64,000 nt of DNA, from NCBI GenBank assembly GCA_963849695.1, contig CAWKIT010000029.1, positions 1 to 64,000 on the forward strand, written 5' to 3'. The stretch comes from DASSUW01 sp963849695. GTDB taxonomy: Bacteria; Actinomycetota; Thermoleophilia; Solirubrobacterales; Solirubrobacteraceae. Under the pieces are notes generated by a model. That model worked only from the letters and a program-made list of their open reading frames with translations. It searched no databases and was not told the origin of the DNA. This document shows, piece after piece, positions 1-7,664 of the stretch (positions are counted from its first letter, which is position 1; the number at the start of each line of letters is the position of its first letter). Both the position numbers and the translations under genes were made by a program.

Positions 1-79
1 TCTATCCACCGCCGGAGAATTTCACCCTGGAAGGGTGACGCGCCGGCGGAGCCTGGCCGGTGATATATGGCCGGCGCGA

Positions 80-421
80 ATGGACGAGTACAAGAAACAC
101 CTGCGACGGCTCGCCGTACACGACGAAGCGTTCCTCGAGACGATCGCGGTCGACGGCACCGCTTCCGGCGCGGCTCTCGACGAGCGGACCGCTGCGCTCG
201 TTCGCCTCGGCGCGACGGTCGCCGTCGATGCGGCCCTGGCGTCGTTCCAGCACGCCGTGACGCTCGCCCTCGCGGCCGGGGCGACGAGTGACGAGATCGT
301 CGCCAGCCTCGAGGCTGTCACGCCGGTCACGGGTGCCGCGCGGGTCGTCCAGTGCACCCCGAAGGTCGCGCTCGCACTCGGTTACGACGTCGACGATGCG
401 CTCGAACGGCTCGAACCGTGA
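80..421 (+). CDS. Carboxymuconolactone decarboxylase (AhpD-like) family protein
   Basis: A 113-residue all-helical protein. The central segment FQHAVTLALAAGATSDEI matches the CMD-family helix-turn-helix core, in which a conserved His (here QHAV) lies in the active-site region. The family includes ring-cleavage decarboxylases and AhpD peroxidases. The CxxC pair of true AhpD is absent, so a peroxidase role is unlikely. I chose the ATG beginning MDEYKK over an upstream in-frame ATG at 35 because family similarity begins there. The gene stands alone, convergent with the B12-domain gene. The substrate cannot be read from sequence. Confidence 0.75.
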   Translation: MDEYKKHLRRLAVHDEAFLETIAVDGTASGAALDERTAALVRLGATVAVDAALASFQHAVTLALAAGATSDEIVASLEAVTPVTGAARVVQCTPKVALALGYDVDDALERLEP

Positions 422-451
422 CGAACCGAGCCGGCTGAGCCGTCGGCTTCG

Positions 452-1141
452 CTAGTTCGTGTCGGCGCGCTTGGCCATCGCGTCGACGGCCTCGACCACG
501 TCCGAGACGCGGTCGCAGATCGCGATCCCGGGTCGTGACCGGAGCCGTGAGGTGATGGCGCGGCCTCCGAGGACGAACCCCGCGGCCGGGCGCTCCTGGT
601 GGATCTCGTGGATGGCGATCGCGATCTGGTCGTCGCCTCCTGCCATCGTCGAGCTCAGGCAGATCACGTCGGGCTCGTGGCGGCTCGCGGACTGGGCGAG
701 GGACTCTGGCGGCACGTCGGCGCCGAGCATCACGGTTTCGTAGCCCGCCTCGCGCAGGAGATTGCCGCTCATCCGCAACGCGACGCTGTGAAGTTCGGCG
801 GCCGGGGTCGCCAGCATGACCCGGTGGCCGCCTCGTGCCCCGGCGGTGCGGAGGGCCTCGCGCTGGAGCGCCAGCACGCGCAGCGAGATCTCGGTGGCGA
901 GGTGCTCGTCGGCGACCGATACCTCGCCTCGCTGCCACAGGTCGCCGACGAGCCACAGCGCCGGGGCGATGATCTCGTCGTCGATCTGCGCGGTGGTCAG
1001 CTTGGCGTCGATCGCCTCGCGGATCGCGACCTCGGCGGCGACCTCGTCGCCGGAGAGCAGCGCGGCGGCGTACTGGCGGCAGATCGCGCCGATAGTCGCC
1101 TCTTGGGACTCGGGCGAGTCGTTCTCCCGGCGGTCGGGCAT
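452..1141 (-). CDS. Stand-alone cobalamin-binding protein with CarH-type photoreceptor motif
   Basis: A 229-residue protein. A helical cap (about 15-100) carries W69, nine residues, then E79-H80, the Wx9EH signature of AdoB12-dependent CarH photoreceptors. It is followed by a B12-binding Rossmann domain with ELHS (H118, candidate lower cobalt ligand) and LGADVPPESL. CarH normally has an N-terminal MerR helix-turn-helix; only about 15 polar residues precede the cap here, so this is a sensor without a DNA-binding domain. The residue after W69 is Gln, whereas CarH has the light-state upper-axial His there. A GAGAGG site six bases upstream supports the ATG; a longer start at 1195 is less likely. 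Methyltransferase-type corrinoid proteins are the main alternative. Confidence 0.8.
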   Translation of the reverse strand: MPDRRENDSPESQEATIGAICRQYAAALLSGDEVAAEVAIREAIDAKLTTAQIDDEIIAPALWLVGDLWQRGEVSVADEHLATEISLRVLALQREALRTAGARGGHRVMLATPAAELHSVALRMSGNLLREAGYETVMLGADVPPESLAQSASRHEPDVICLSSTMAGGDDQIAIAIHEIHQERPAAGFVLGGRAITSRLRSRPGIAICDRVSDVVEAVDAMAKRADTN

Positions 1142-1231
1142 CGCGGTCCTCTCGACTCTACCCGGCACTTGCGGAGCACCGGAAGCCCCGGCCACGCTTA
1201 CAGCGCGCCGGGGCTTCGGGCTCTCAGGCGC

Positions 1232-2158
1232 TTAGAACGTCACGCAGTCGAGGTAGTTGAAGCCCGTCTCGGCTGCCTCGAACGGATCGAACGTGGCATC
1301 GCCGAAGCGCGGGTCGTGCTCGACCACGTAGTACCTCACGGGTCCCTTGGTGGCCGCGAAGATCTCCGGGAAGTCGATGATGCCCTCGCCGACGATCTCG
1401 ATCCGGCCCGGGAACGTGCCCGCCGCCATGTCCTTGACATGGAAGAGCTGGATCCGCTTGCCGTAGCGCTCGAGCACGTCGACGGGGTTGTCGAGCCCGC
1501 CGCCGTTGGTCGCCCAGTACAGGTCGAGCTGGAAGGCGACGTTCTTGGGGTCGGTGTTCGCCATCAGGATGTCGAACGCCGTCCGGCCGCCGAACGTGCG
1601 CTGGAACTCCCAGTTGTGGTTGTGCACCATCAGCGTCTGGCCGGCCCTGCGCGCCCGGGCGCCGAGCTCGTTCAGGTACTCGGCGTACGCGACCCACTCC
1701 GCCTCGGTGGCGAAGTTCGGCGTGCCGCCGCTTCCGAAGTACTTGAGCCCCAGGACCTTGTTCTCGGCCAGGATCTGGTCGAAGTCGGCCGGGTGCGGTC
1801 GGCGTCCCCACGTCACGTGCCGGGAGGAGGCCTTGAGCCCGTACTCGTCCAGCAGCGCGCGGTACTGCTCGGCGGTCAGGCCGCTGAGCGTGAACGGCTC
1901 GACGTTGCGATAGCCGGTCTCAGACAGGAACTCGAAGACGTTTCTTGTCCGCTGGATCGTCGCTGCGTCGGTGCCGAAGCCGATGTACTCGGCGAACGTC
2001 CACAGCTGGATCGAGATCTTGTTGGCCGGCACACCACGCCCGGCGCAATCCCCCGCAGTCTGCGGCTTCTTCTTCGGAGCAGCGGTTGCGGCTCCGGTCG
2101 CGGCGAACGTGAGGCACGCGGCCACGAGCACGCACACAGACCATCTGAGCACCTTCAT
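1232..2158 (-). CDS. Secreted sugar phosphate isomerase/epimerase-like TIM-barrel protein
   Basis: A 308-residue protein. Residues 1-28 form a signal peptide (MKVLRW then a hydrophobic core ending ATAAP). The rest fits the xylose-isomerase-like AP-endonuclease-2 barrel: ISIQLWTFAEYIG at strand 1, VHNHNWEF, QLDLYWATNGG, LFHVKDM, and VVEHDPRF at the end, giving the usual H/E/D metal-ligand positions. GGAGG lies eight bases before the ATG. Export implies action on an extracellular sugar or cyclitol. The specific substrate is unknown; hydroxypyruvate isomerase and inosose dehydratase relatives share the fold. Confidence 0.8.
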   Translation of the reverse strand: MKVLRWSVCVLVAACLTFAATGAATAAPKKKPQTAGDCAGRGVPANKISIQLWTFAEYIGFGTDAATIQRTRNVFEFLSETGYRNVEPFTLSGLTAEQYRALLDEYGLKASSRHVTWGRRPHPADFDQILAENKVLGLKYFGSGGTPNFATEAEWVAYAEYLNELGARARRAGQTLMVHNHNWEFQRTFGGRTAFDILMANTDPKNVAFQLDLYWATNGGGLDNPVDVLERYGKRIQLFHVKDMAAGTFPGRIEIVGEGIIDFPEIFAATKGPVRYYVVEHDPRFGDATFDPFEAAETGFNYLDCVTF

Positions 2159-2314
2159 AAGGGTTTCCTCCCAGTCGTGCCGGCACCTGGGCCGGCGGCT
2201 TTCCCTTCCCACCCGCCGTCTTACCAACAATGCGGGCGCGAAGACCGGCATGGTAAGCATCCTGACCATCGCGCCGCATACTGACCATTGAGGCAGGCCA
2301 GATAAGGTCGCGCC

Positions 2315-3409
2315 ATGAAGCGCTTGATCGTCTGCTGCGACGGGACCTGGAACCGGCCCGATCAGATCGCCCAGGGCGTGGCCGCCCCCACGAACGTCGC
2401 GAAGATCGCGCTGGCGCTCGCCGACGCCGATGACGAAGGCAACACGCAGTGCGTGCACTATCAGGCGGGAGTCGGCACACGGCGCGGGGAGCGACTGCTC
2501 GGCGGTGGGCTGGGCGTCGGTCTGTCGCGGAACGTCCAGGAGTGCTACGGCTTCCTGATCGACAACTACGAGCCCGGCGACGAGCTGTACTTCTTCGGCT
2601 TCAGCCGCGGCGCGTTCACCGCCCGCAGCACCGTCGGGCTCGTGCGCAACTCCGGCATCCTGCGGCGCGCGCACCGGCACCGCATGAAGGATGCCTACAG
2701 GCTCTACCGCGACCCGCGCCGTGACACCGAGCCCAGCGGGATCGCCGCCGAGCTGTTCCGGCGCTCGTACTCGCACCCGGAGGCGTATGTCCAGTTCGTC
2801 GGCGTCTGGGACACGGTCGGCGCGCTCGGCATCCCGATCGACGGCTTCCGCCCGCCGCTGCTGAGCCGCGCGTGGATGTTCCACGACACCAAGCTCAGCC
2901 GCTACGTGCGCAACGCCTACCACGCGATCGCCATCGACGAGCGGCGCCGCCCATTCCGGCCCACGCTGTGGGAGCAGCACGAGGAGCCGCCGGAGGAGCA
3001 GACGCTCGAGCAGGTGTGGTTCGCCGGCGTGCACTGCGACGTCGGCGGCGGCTACCGCGACCCTTCGCTCTCGGAGATCCCGCTGCTGTGGATGGCGGGC
3101 AAGGCGCGCGACTGCGGCCTCGCGTTCAAGCCCGACCGGCTCGTGCGCGTCGAGAACCCCACGCATGAGCGCCGGCGGTCCGGGATCCAGCTGTCTCCTG
3201 ACCCGTACGGCGAGAAGCACGAATCGCGCAACCGCTTCTACCAGCTGTTCCCCGCCCACGACCGCAGGCTCGGCGTGGAGAACGGCGGGAAGGTGGCCGG
3301 CGGCTGGGTGGCGTCGAGCGCCAGGCTTCGCTACGAGAAGGACGGCGGATACCGGCCGCCGGGCCTCGAGGAGTGGCTGGACGACGACGGCGACGTGACC
3401 GACGTCTAA
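2315..3409 (+). CDS. DUF2235 domain alpha/beta-hydrolase-like protein
   Basis: A 364-residue protein. It opens with KRLIVCCDGTWN, the conserved DUF2235 N-terminus, and has FFGFSRGAFTAR (about residues 91-102), a GxSxG-type nucleophile elbow, followed by FVGVWDTVGALG and VWFAGVHCDVGGGY, which carry the likely catalytic Asp and His. The family includes Tle1-type phospholipase effectors, but most actinobacterial members are uncharacterised cytosolic proteins. There is no signal peptide and no secretion-system neighbour, so an effector role is not supported. It is transcribed towards fdxA with a 45-bp gap. Confidence 0.85.
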   Translation: MKRLIVCCDGTWNRPDQIAQGVAAPTNVAKIALALADADDEGNTQCVHYQAGVGTRRGERLLGGGLGVGLSRNVQECYGFLIDNYEPGDELYFFGFSRGAFTARSTVGLVRNSGILRRAHRHRMKDAYRLYRDPRRDTEPSGIAAELFRRSYSHPEAYVQFVGVWDTVGALGIPIDGFRPPLLSRAWMFHDTKLSRYVRNAYHAIAIDERRRPFRPTLWEQHEEPPEEQTLEQVWFAGVHCDVGGGYRDPSLSEIPLLWMAGKARDCGLAFKPDRLVRVENPTHERRRSGIQLSPDPYGEKHESRNRFYQLFPAHDRRLGVENGGKVAGGWVASSARLRYEKDGGYRPPGLEEWLDDDGDVTDV

Positions 3410-3454
3410 TCTGCCGAAACACGCTCGCCTTTCAAAGGTTTGTAGCCTGCAGGC

Positions 3455-3736
3455 ATGACCTACGTCATCGTCGGCAGCTGCATCAAGGACGACTCCTGCA
3501 TCGAGGTCTGCCCGGTGGACTGCATCCATCCCAAGCCGGGCGCGGCCGACTTCGAGGCGGCGGAGCAGCTGTTCATCGACCCCGAGGTGTGCATCGACTG
3601 CGACGCCTGCGTGGAGGCCTGTCCGGTCGACGCGATCTTCCCCGACTTCGACCTGCCGGAGAAGTTCGACTACGCGCTCGAGCTCAACGCCGAGTTCTTC
3701 GCCGAGGCGGGGACCTCGGAGCGGACGGCAGCGTGA
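3455..3736 (+). CDS. fdxA: FdxA-like ferredoxin
   Basis: A 93-residue protein with eight cysteines: C9, C15, C19 and C23 in the first half, and C46-x2-C49-x2-C52-x3-C56-P in the second. The N-terminus MTYVIVGSC and the CPVDCIHP and CPVDAIFP motifs are typical of the actinobacterial FdxA family of 3Fe-4S/4Fe-4S or 2x4Fe-4S electron carriers. Its stop codon overlaps the GTG of the reductase by four bases, so the two are translationally coupled. They very likely form an electron-transfer pair supplying low-potential electrons, for instance to cytochromes P450. Confidence 0.93.
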   Translation: MTYVIVGSCIKDDSCIEVCPVDCIHPKPGAADFEAAEQLFIDPEVCIDCDACVEACPVDAIFPDFDLPEKFDYALELNAEFFAEAGTSERTAA

Positions 3737-5070
3737 GGCCGCGAGTCGCGATCGTCGGCGCCGGCCCCGCGGGAGCGTTCGCCGCCGCCGCCCTCCTGCG
3801 TGCGGGCGCCGCCGACATCGACCTGTTCGAGCGGCTGCCGACACCGTGGGGCCTGCTGCGCGGCGGCGTGGCGCCCGACCACCAGGAGATCAAGCGCCTC
3901 CAGGACACCTTCGAGCGCCAGACCCTCGCGCGCGGCTGCCGCTTCCTCGGCAACGTCGAGGTCGGGGTCGACATCACCCACGCCCAGCTGATGGAGCACT
4001 ACACGGCGGTCATCTACGCCACCGGCTCGCAGACCGACAAGTCGCTCGGCATCCCCGGCGAGGACCTGCCCGGCAGCTGGGCGGCGACCGAGTTCGTCGC
4101 CTGGTACAACGGCCATCCCGACTACCGCGACCTCGAGTTCGACCTGTCGGCGCGGCGCGCGGTCGTGATCGGCAACGGGAACGTCGCCGCCGACGTGACG
4201 CGGATCCTGGCGCTGAGCCCCGACGAGCTCCAGCGCACCGACATCGCGGACCACGCGCTGGATGCGCTGCGCGCCAGCCGGGTCGAGGAGGTCGTCGTGC
4301 TCGGGCGTCGCGGTCCCGCCCAGGCCGCGTTCACGAGCGCCGAGCTGCGCGAGCTCGGGCGGCTCGAAGGGGTCGACACCGCTGTCGACCCGGGCGACGT
4401 CGAGCTCGACCCCGTGTCGCAGCGCTGGCTGGCGGAGGAGGGCACGTTCACCGCGCGCAAGAACGTCCAGCTGCTGCGCGAGTTCGCGGCCCGGCCGCCG
4501 CGGCCCGACGCCCGCCGGCGGATCGACCTTCGCTTCCTCACCTCGCCGGTCGCGATCCGCGGCGAACAGAAGGTCGAGGCGATCGACGTGCAGCGGAACG
4601 CGATCGTGCGCGCCGAGGACGGCACCCTGCGCGCGCGGCCGCGCGACGACGCGGTCGCGACGATCGAGTGCGGGCTCGTGCTCCGCTCGGTCGGCTATCG
4701 CGCCGTGCCGCTGCCCGACGTTCCGTTCGACGAGCGCTACTACGTGCTGCCCAACGAGCGCGGCCGCGTGCTCGGCCCGGACGGCGAGCCGGTCCCGGGC
4801 GTCTACGCGGTCGGCTGGATCAAGCGCGGCCCGACCGGGATCCTCGGCACGAACAAGCGCGACGCCGAGGAGACGATCCGCTGCCTCGCCGAGGACCTGC
4901 CCGGGCTGCCGCAGCCGCAGCAGGCGATCGACGCGCTGCTGAAGCCCGACGTGGTCACGGTCGAGGGCTGGCGCGCGATCGACACCCAGGAGGTGGACCG
5001 CGGGCGCGGCGAACAGCGCCCGCGGGTCAAGCTGACGTCTCGCGAGGAGCTGCTCTCAGCAGCTCGCTAG
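3733..5070 (+). CDS. fprA: Ferredoxin-NADP+ reductase, FprA/adrenodoxin-reductase type
   Basis: A 445-residue flavoprotein. VAIVGAGPAGAFAA at the N-terminus is the FAD dinucleotide motif. LPTPWGLLRGGVAPDH is the hallmark of the adrenodoxin reductase family. AVVIGNGNVAADVTRIL is the NADP Rossmann motif, and GWIKRGPTGILGTNKRDAEET closes the FAD site. The GTG start overlaps the ferredoxin TGA (GTGA). It moves electrons between NADPH and the adjacent ferredoxin. Length and motifs agree with mycobacterial FprA. Confidence 0.94.
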   Translation: MRPRVAIVGAGPAGAFAAAALLRAGAADIDLFERLPTPWGLLRGGVAPDHQEIKRLQDTFERQTLARGCRFLGNVEVGVDITHAQLMEHYTAVIYATGSQTDKSLGIPGEDLPGSWAATEFVAWYNGHPDYRDLEFDLSARRAVVIGNGNVAADVTRILALSPDELQRTDIADHALDALRASRVEEVVVLGRRGPAQAAFTSAELRELGRLEGVDTAVDPGDVELDPVSQRWLAEEGTFTARKNVQLLREFAARPPRPDARRRIDLRFLTSPVAIRGEQKVEAIDVQRNAIVRAEDGTLRARPRDDAVATIECGLVLRSVGYRAVPLPDVPFDERYYVLPNERGRVLGPDGEPVPGVYAVGWIKRGPTGILGTNKRDAEETIRCLAEDLPGLPQPQQAIDALLKPDVVTVEGWRAIDTQEVDRGRGEQRPRVKLTSREELLSAAR

Positions 5071-5098
5071 CGCATCTTCTGCAGAGCGACGGCACTGC

Positions 5099-5653
5099 CT
5101 ATGACGCCTTGGCGGCGCGCATCGCGGCCTTCTCCGCGCGCTTGAACGCCTGGTACTCGGCGAGCGCCTCGGGGGAGTCGACGTCGCCGAGCGTCGGGTG
5201 GTCGGGGAGGAGCGGCTCGGCCAGCTGCACGCCGTAGCGCTTGGCGAGGATCCCGAACAGGCCGTAGGACTTCACGTCGCCGAAGCCCGGCAGCGCGCGG
5301 ACGTTGGCCTCGAGCTCCTCGGGCGTGGTCGCGTCCTCCCACACGCGGCCGGCGTCGCCGTCGTAGTGCTCGACGAGGTGCTCGGCGAGGGCGTTCACGC
5401 GCTTCGCCATCGAGGCGGGGAACCGATGGACCGGCGGCCGCTCCCGGAACACCGGCTCGAGGTCTGTCGACGCCAGCTCGCGTGCGTCGAGGGTGCCGAG
5501 ACGCTGTTGGATGGCCAGCGGGCCGGAGAACGCCTTCTGGACCGTGACCTGCTGGTCGAGCGCGAAGCCGACCAGCAGCGCGAGCGGGTCGCGGGCGATC
5601 AGGGCGTTGGCCTCGTCGGAGTCGGTGAAGTGGAGCGTGTCGGGCTGCGGCAT
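5099..5653 (-). CDS. HhH-GPD family base-excision DNA repair protein
   Basis: About 184 residues starting MPQPDTL. The segment PLALLVGFALDQQVTVQKAF resembles the first helices of HhH-GPD glycosylases. LPGFGDVKSYGLFGIL is the helix-hairpin-helix that grips DNA backbone phosphates. This compact actinobacterial subfamily is short compared with Nth or AlkA, and a catalytic Asp is not obvious after the hairpin, so activity is inferred from family only. An ATG five codons upstream is also in frame. The start lies 35 bp from the first palindrome of the DUF559 element. Confidence 0.8.
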   Translation of the reverse strand: MPQPDTLHFTDSDEANALIARDPLALLVGFALDQQVTVQKAFSGPLAIQQRLGTLDARELASTDLEPVFRERPPVHRFPASMAKRVNALAEHLVEHYDGDAGRVWEDATTPEELEANVRALPGFGDVKSYGLFGILAKRYGVQLAEPLLPDHPTLGDVDSPEALAEYQAFKRAEKAAMRAAKAS

Positions 5654-5688
5654 GCCGACATTCTCCACGGTGGGGCGAAATCGCCGCC

Positions 5689-5727
5689 GTCCTGCCTAGG
5701 TCTCGATATGCGATACCAGGGCAGGAC
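5689..5727. repeat. 39-bp imperfect palindrome, left end of DUF559 element
   Basis: Outer arms GTCCTGCC (5689-5696) and GGCAGGAC (5720-5727) pair perfectly. Inner arms GGT-C-TCG and CGA-T-ACC also pair, giving 14 of 19 symmetric positions around an ATATG centre. The ATG at 5708 that starts the AbiEi/DUF559 gene sits in that centre. A second copy with the same length and 30 of 39 identical bases lies at 6587-6625. Confidence 0.85.
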
Positions 5728-6593
5728 AGCTGACCAGGAACTGGCGCGCGCGGCACGTAGTTCGCACGGCGTGGTCCGCCGCCAGCAGCTCTTCGCGGCC
5801 GGCCTGACGAAGGCCGAGATCACGACTCGGCTTCAACGTGGCACGTTGATCCGTGTGCATCGGGGCGTGTACCGGGTCGGGCATCAGGCGCCGAGCGTCG
5901 AGGCTCGGTATCTGGCGGCGGTCTGGGCTTGTGGGGCAGGCGCGCTGCTGTGTGGGCTGGCGGCGGCGCATCTGCTCGGTCTGCTGCCCGGCGCGGCTCC
6001 GCGGGCGGAGGTGGTGGCGCGTGGTGAACGGCGCATTGAAGGAGTGCGCGTCAGGCGCTCGCGCGGGCTCGATGACTACGAAGCGTTCGTGTGGCGCGGT
6101 GTGCCGGTCACGTCGGTCGCGCGGACGATGGTGGACCTGGCCTCGGTGCTCTCCCTAAGTGCTCTCGCTCGCGCCTTCCACGAGGCCGGGATCCGCTACG
6201 GCACCACACCGGCGCAGGTCGAGGCGGTCTCGACGCGGAGGCCGAACAGCTCGCGGCGCGGCGAGGCTGCGCGCGGTCATCCACGGTGACGAGCCGGTCC
6301 TGCTCAGCTTCCTCGAACGGCGGTTCCGGCGACTCCTGCGTGAGGCCGGCCTACCGCTCCCGGTGACGAACAGGCCGGCGGACGGGCGCCGGATCGACGC
6401 ACGGTGGCCTGAGCACCGACTGACTGTGGAACTCGACAGCTACCGCTTTCACGGCTCACGCCACGCCTGGGAGCGCGACCGCCGTCGGGAGCGCGAGGCG
6501 CGAGCGCGCGGCGACGACTTCCGGCGCTTCACCTTCGGTGACGTCGAGCAGCCACGCGCCATGCTGGCCGAGCTCTCCTCGGCGCTGTCCTGA
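5708..6593 (+). pseudogene. AbiEi-type winged-helix / DUF559 nuclease-like protein, frameshifted
   Basis: Two frames join into one protein. The first (from 5708) has the AbiEi_4-like winged-helix region HGVVRRQQLFAAGLTKAEI ... VHRGVYRVG and a central domain through VTSVARTMVDLASV. The second (to 6593) carries DUF559: FRRLLREAGLPLP, then IDARWPEHRLTVELDSYRFH, with the D/E-x-D spacing of PD-(D/E)xK/Vsr-like nucleases. A net one-base shift near 6225-6260 separates them. AbiEi is the antitoxin half of type IV AbiE systems, but no AbiEii nucleotidyltransferase is present. Both gene ends lie inside the 39-bp palindromes. The break may be a sequencing error or real decay. Confidence 0.8.
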
Positions 6594-6625
6594 CTGGGTC
6601 TCGTTTATCGATACCTAGCCAGGAC
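6587..6625. repeat. 39-bp imperfect palindrome, right end of DUF559 element
   Basis: Outer arms GTCCTG and CAGGAC, with inner GGTCTCG facing CGATACC. It is in the same orientation and has the same length as the copy at 5689-5727, with nine mismatches mainly in the centre and at paired flank positions. The TGA of the DUF559 frame (6591-6593) lies within it. Confidence 0.85.
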
Positions 6626-6653
6626 GGCAGAGCGGCAGGCGTAGCCTGGGGAC

Positions 6654-7664
6654 GTGCGCGTCGCGCTGGCGGGAGACACGATGCTGGGGCGGTCGGTGGC
6701 CGAGGAGATCGAGCGCACCGGGCGCGCGCCGTTCGACGACGACGTGGTGGCGATCGCGAACGAGGCCGACCTGTTCGTCCTCAACCTCGAGTGCTGCATC
6801 TCGGCGCGTGGCGAGCGGTGGCCGGCGGCGGGCAAGCCGTTCTTCTTCCGCGCGCCTCCGCGGGCGGCCGAGCTGCTCGCGGGCATCGGCGTCGACTGCG
6901 TGACGCTCGCCAACAACCACGCGCTCGACTACGGCGCCGAGGCGCTGCTGGACACGCTCGAGCACCTCGAAACGGCCGGCGTCGCCACGGTCGGAGCCGG
7001 CCCGGACCAAGCCGGCGCACGAGCGCCGCGCACCATCACGGCGGGCGAGCACCGCCTCACGATCATCGCCGCCGCCGACCATCCGCGCGACTTCGCGGCG
7101 GCGCCCGACCGGCCCGGCATCGCGTTCGCCGACCTCCAGCACGATGCGCGCGGCGGCTGGCTGGCGGACGCCGTCGCGGAACCGCGCGAAGACCCCGTGC
7201 TGGTCACCTGCCACTGGGGTCCCAACATGACGGTCCGCCCGCCGCCGTACATCAAGACCGCCGCGGCGGCGCTCGCCGACGCCGGCGCGACGCTCGTCGC
7301 CGGCCACTCCGCCCACGTCTTCCACGGCGCCGCCGGCCGCGTCCTCTACGACCTCGGCGACTTCGTCGACGACTACGCGGTCGACAAGCGGCTGCGCAAC
7401 GACCTCGGCCTGCTGTTCCTCGTCGAGCTCGACGCGCAAGGACCCCGCACGCTCGAAGCCGTCCCCCTCAGGCTCGACTTCTGCCACACGCGGCCGGCGC
7501 GCGGGGACGATGCGAAGTGGATCGCCCGCCGCTTCACGGAGGCGTGCGCCGAGCTCGGGACCGAGGTCACGGAGAGCGAGGGGCGCCTTCACGCCGACCT
7601 TCGTCGGCATGATCACGCAGCGACCCGGCATGCGCCCGTGCGTCCGGATCGCGGCGGGCCTTGA
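6654..7664 (+). CDS. CapA family (PGA_cap) metallophosphoesterase-like protein
   Basis: A 336-residue protein starting at GTG. The PGA_cap fold is shown by VALAGDTMLGRSV (metal-binding start), FVLNLECCIS, VTLANNHALDYG (N-H metal motif), VTCHWGPNM and VAGHSAHVFHGA. CapA proteins are implicated in poly-gamma-glutamate capsule export, but many soluble members, like this one without a signal or anchor, are of unknown role. No capBC genes are present. The last about 30 residues overlap the convergent terC by 98 bp and look unlike the family, so one of the two 3' ends may carry a frameshift. Confidence 0.85.
   Translation: MRVALAGDTMLGRSVAEEIERTGRAPFDDDVVAIANEADLFVLNLECCISARGERWPAAGKPFFFRAPPRAAELLAGIGVDCVTLANNHALDYGAEALLDTLEHLETAGVATVGAGPDQAGARAPRTITAGEHRLTIIAAADHPRDFAAAPDRPGIAFADLQHDARGGWLADAVAEPREDPVLVTCHWGPNMTVRPPPYIKTAAAALADAGATLVAGHSAHVFHGAAGRVLYDLGDFVDDYAVDKRLRNDLGLLFLVELDAQGPRTLEAVPLRLDFCHTRPARGDDAKWIARRFTEACAELGTEVTESEGRLHADLRRHDHAATRHAPVRPDRGGP

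Noticed and set aside
2315..3409. Type VI secretion phospholipase effector (Tle1)
   Set aside because: DUF2235 is shared, but there is no T6SS component, VgrG or immunity gene nearby.
5708..6593. Type IV AbiE toxin-antitoxin system
   Set aside because: Only the AbiEi-like winged helix is present, fused to DUF559. No AbiEii nucleotidyltransferase gene adjoins it.
6654..7664. Poly-gamma-glutamate capsule locus
   Set aside because: Only a CapA-like protein is present; no capB/capC ligase genes, and no signal or anchor.
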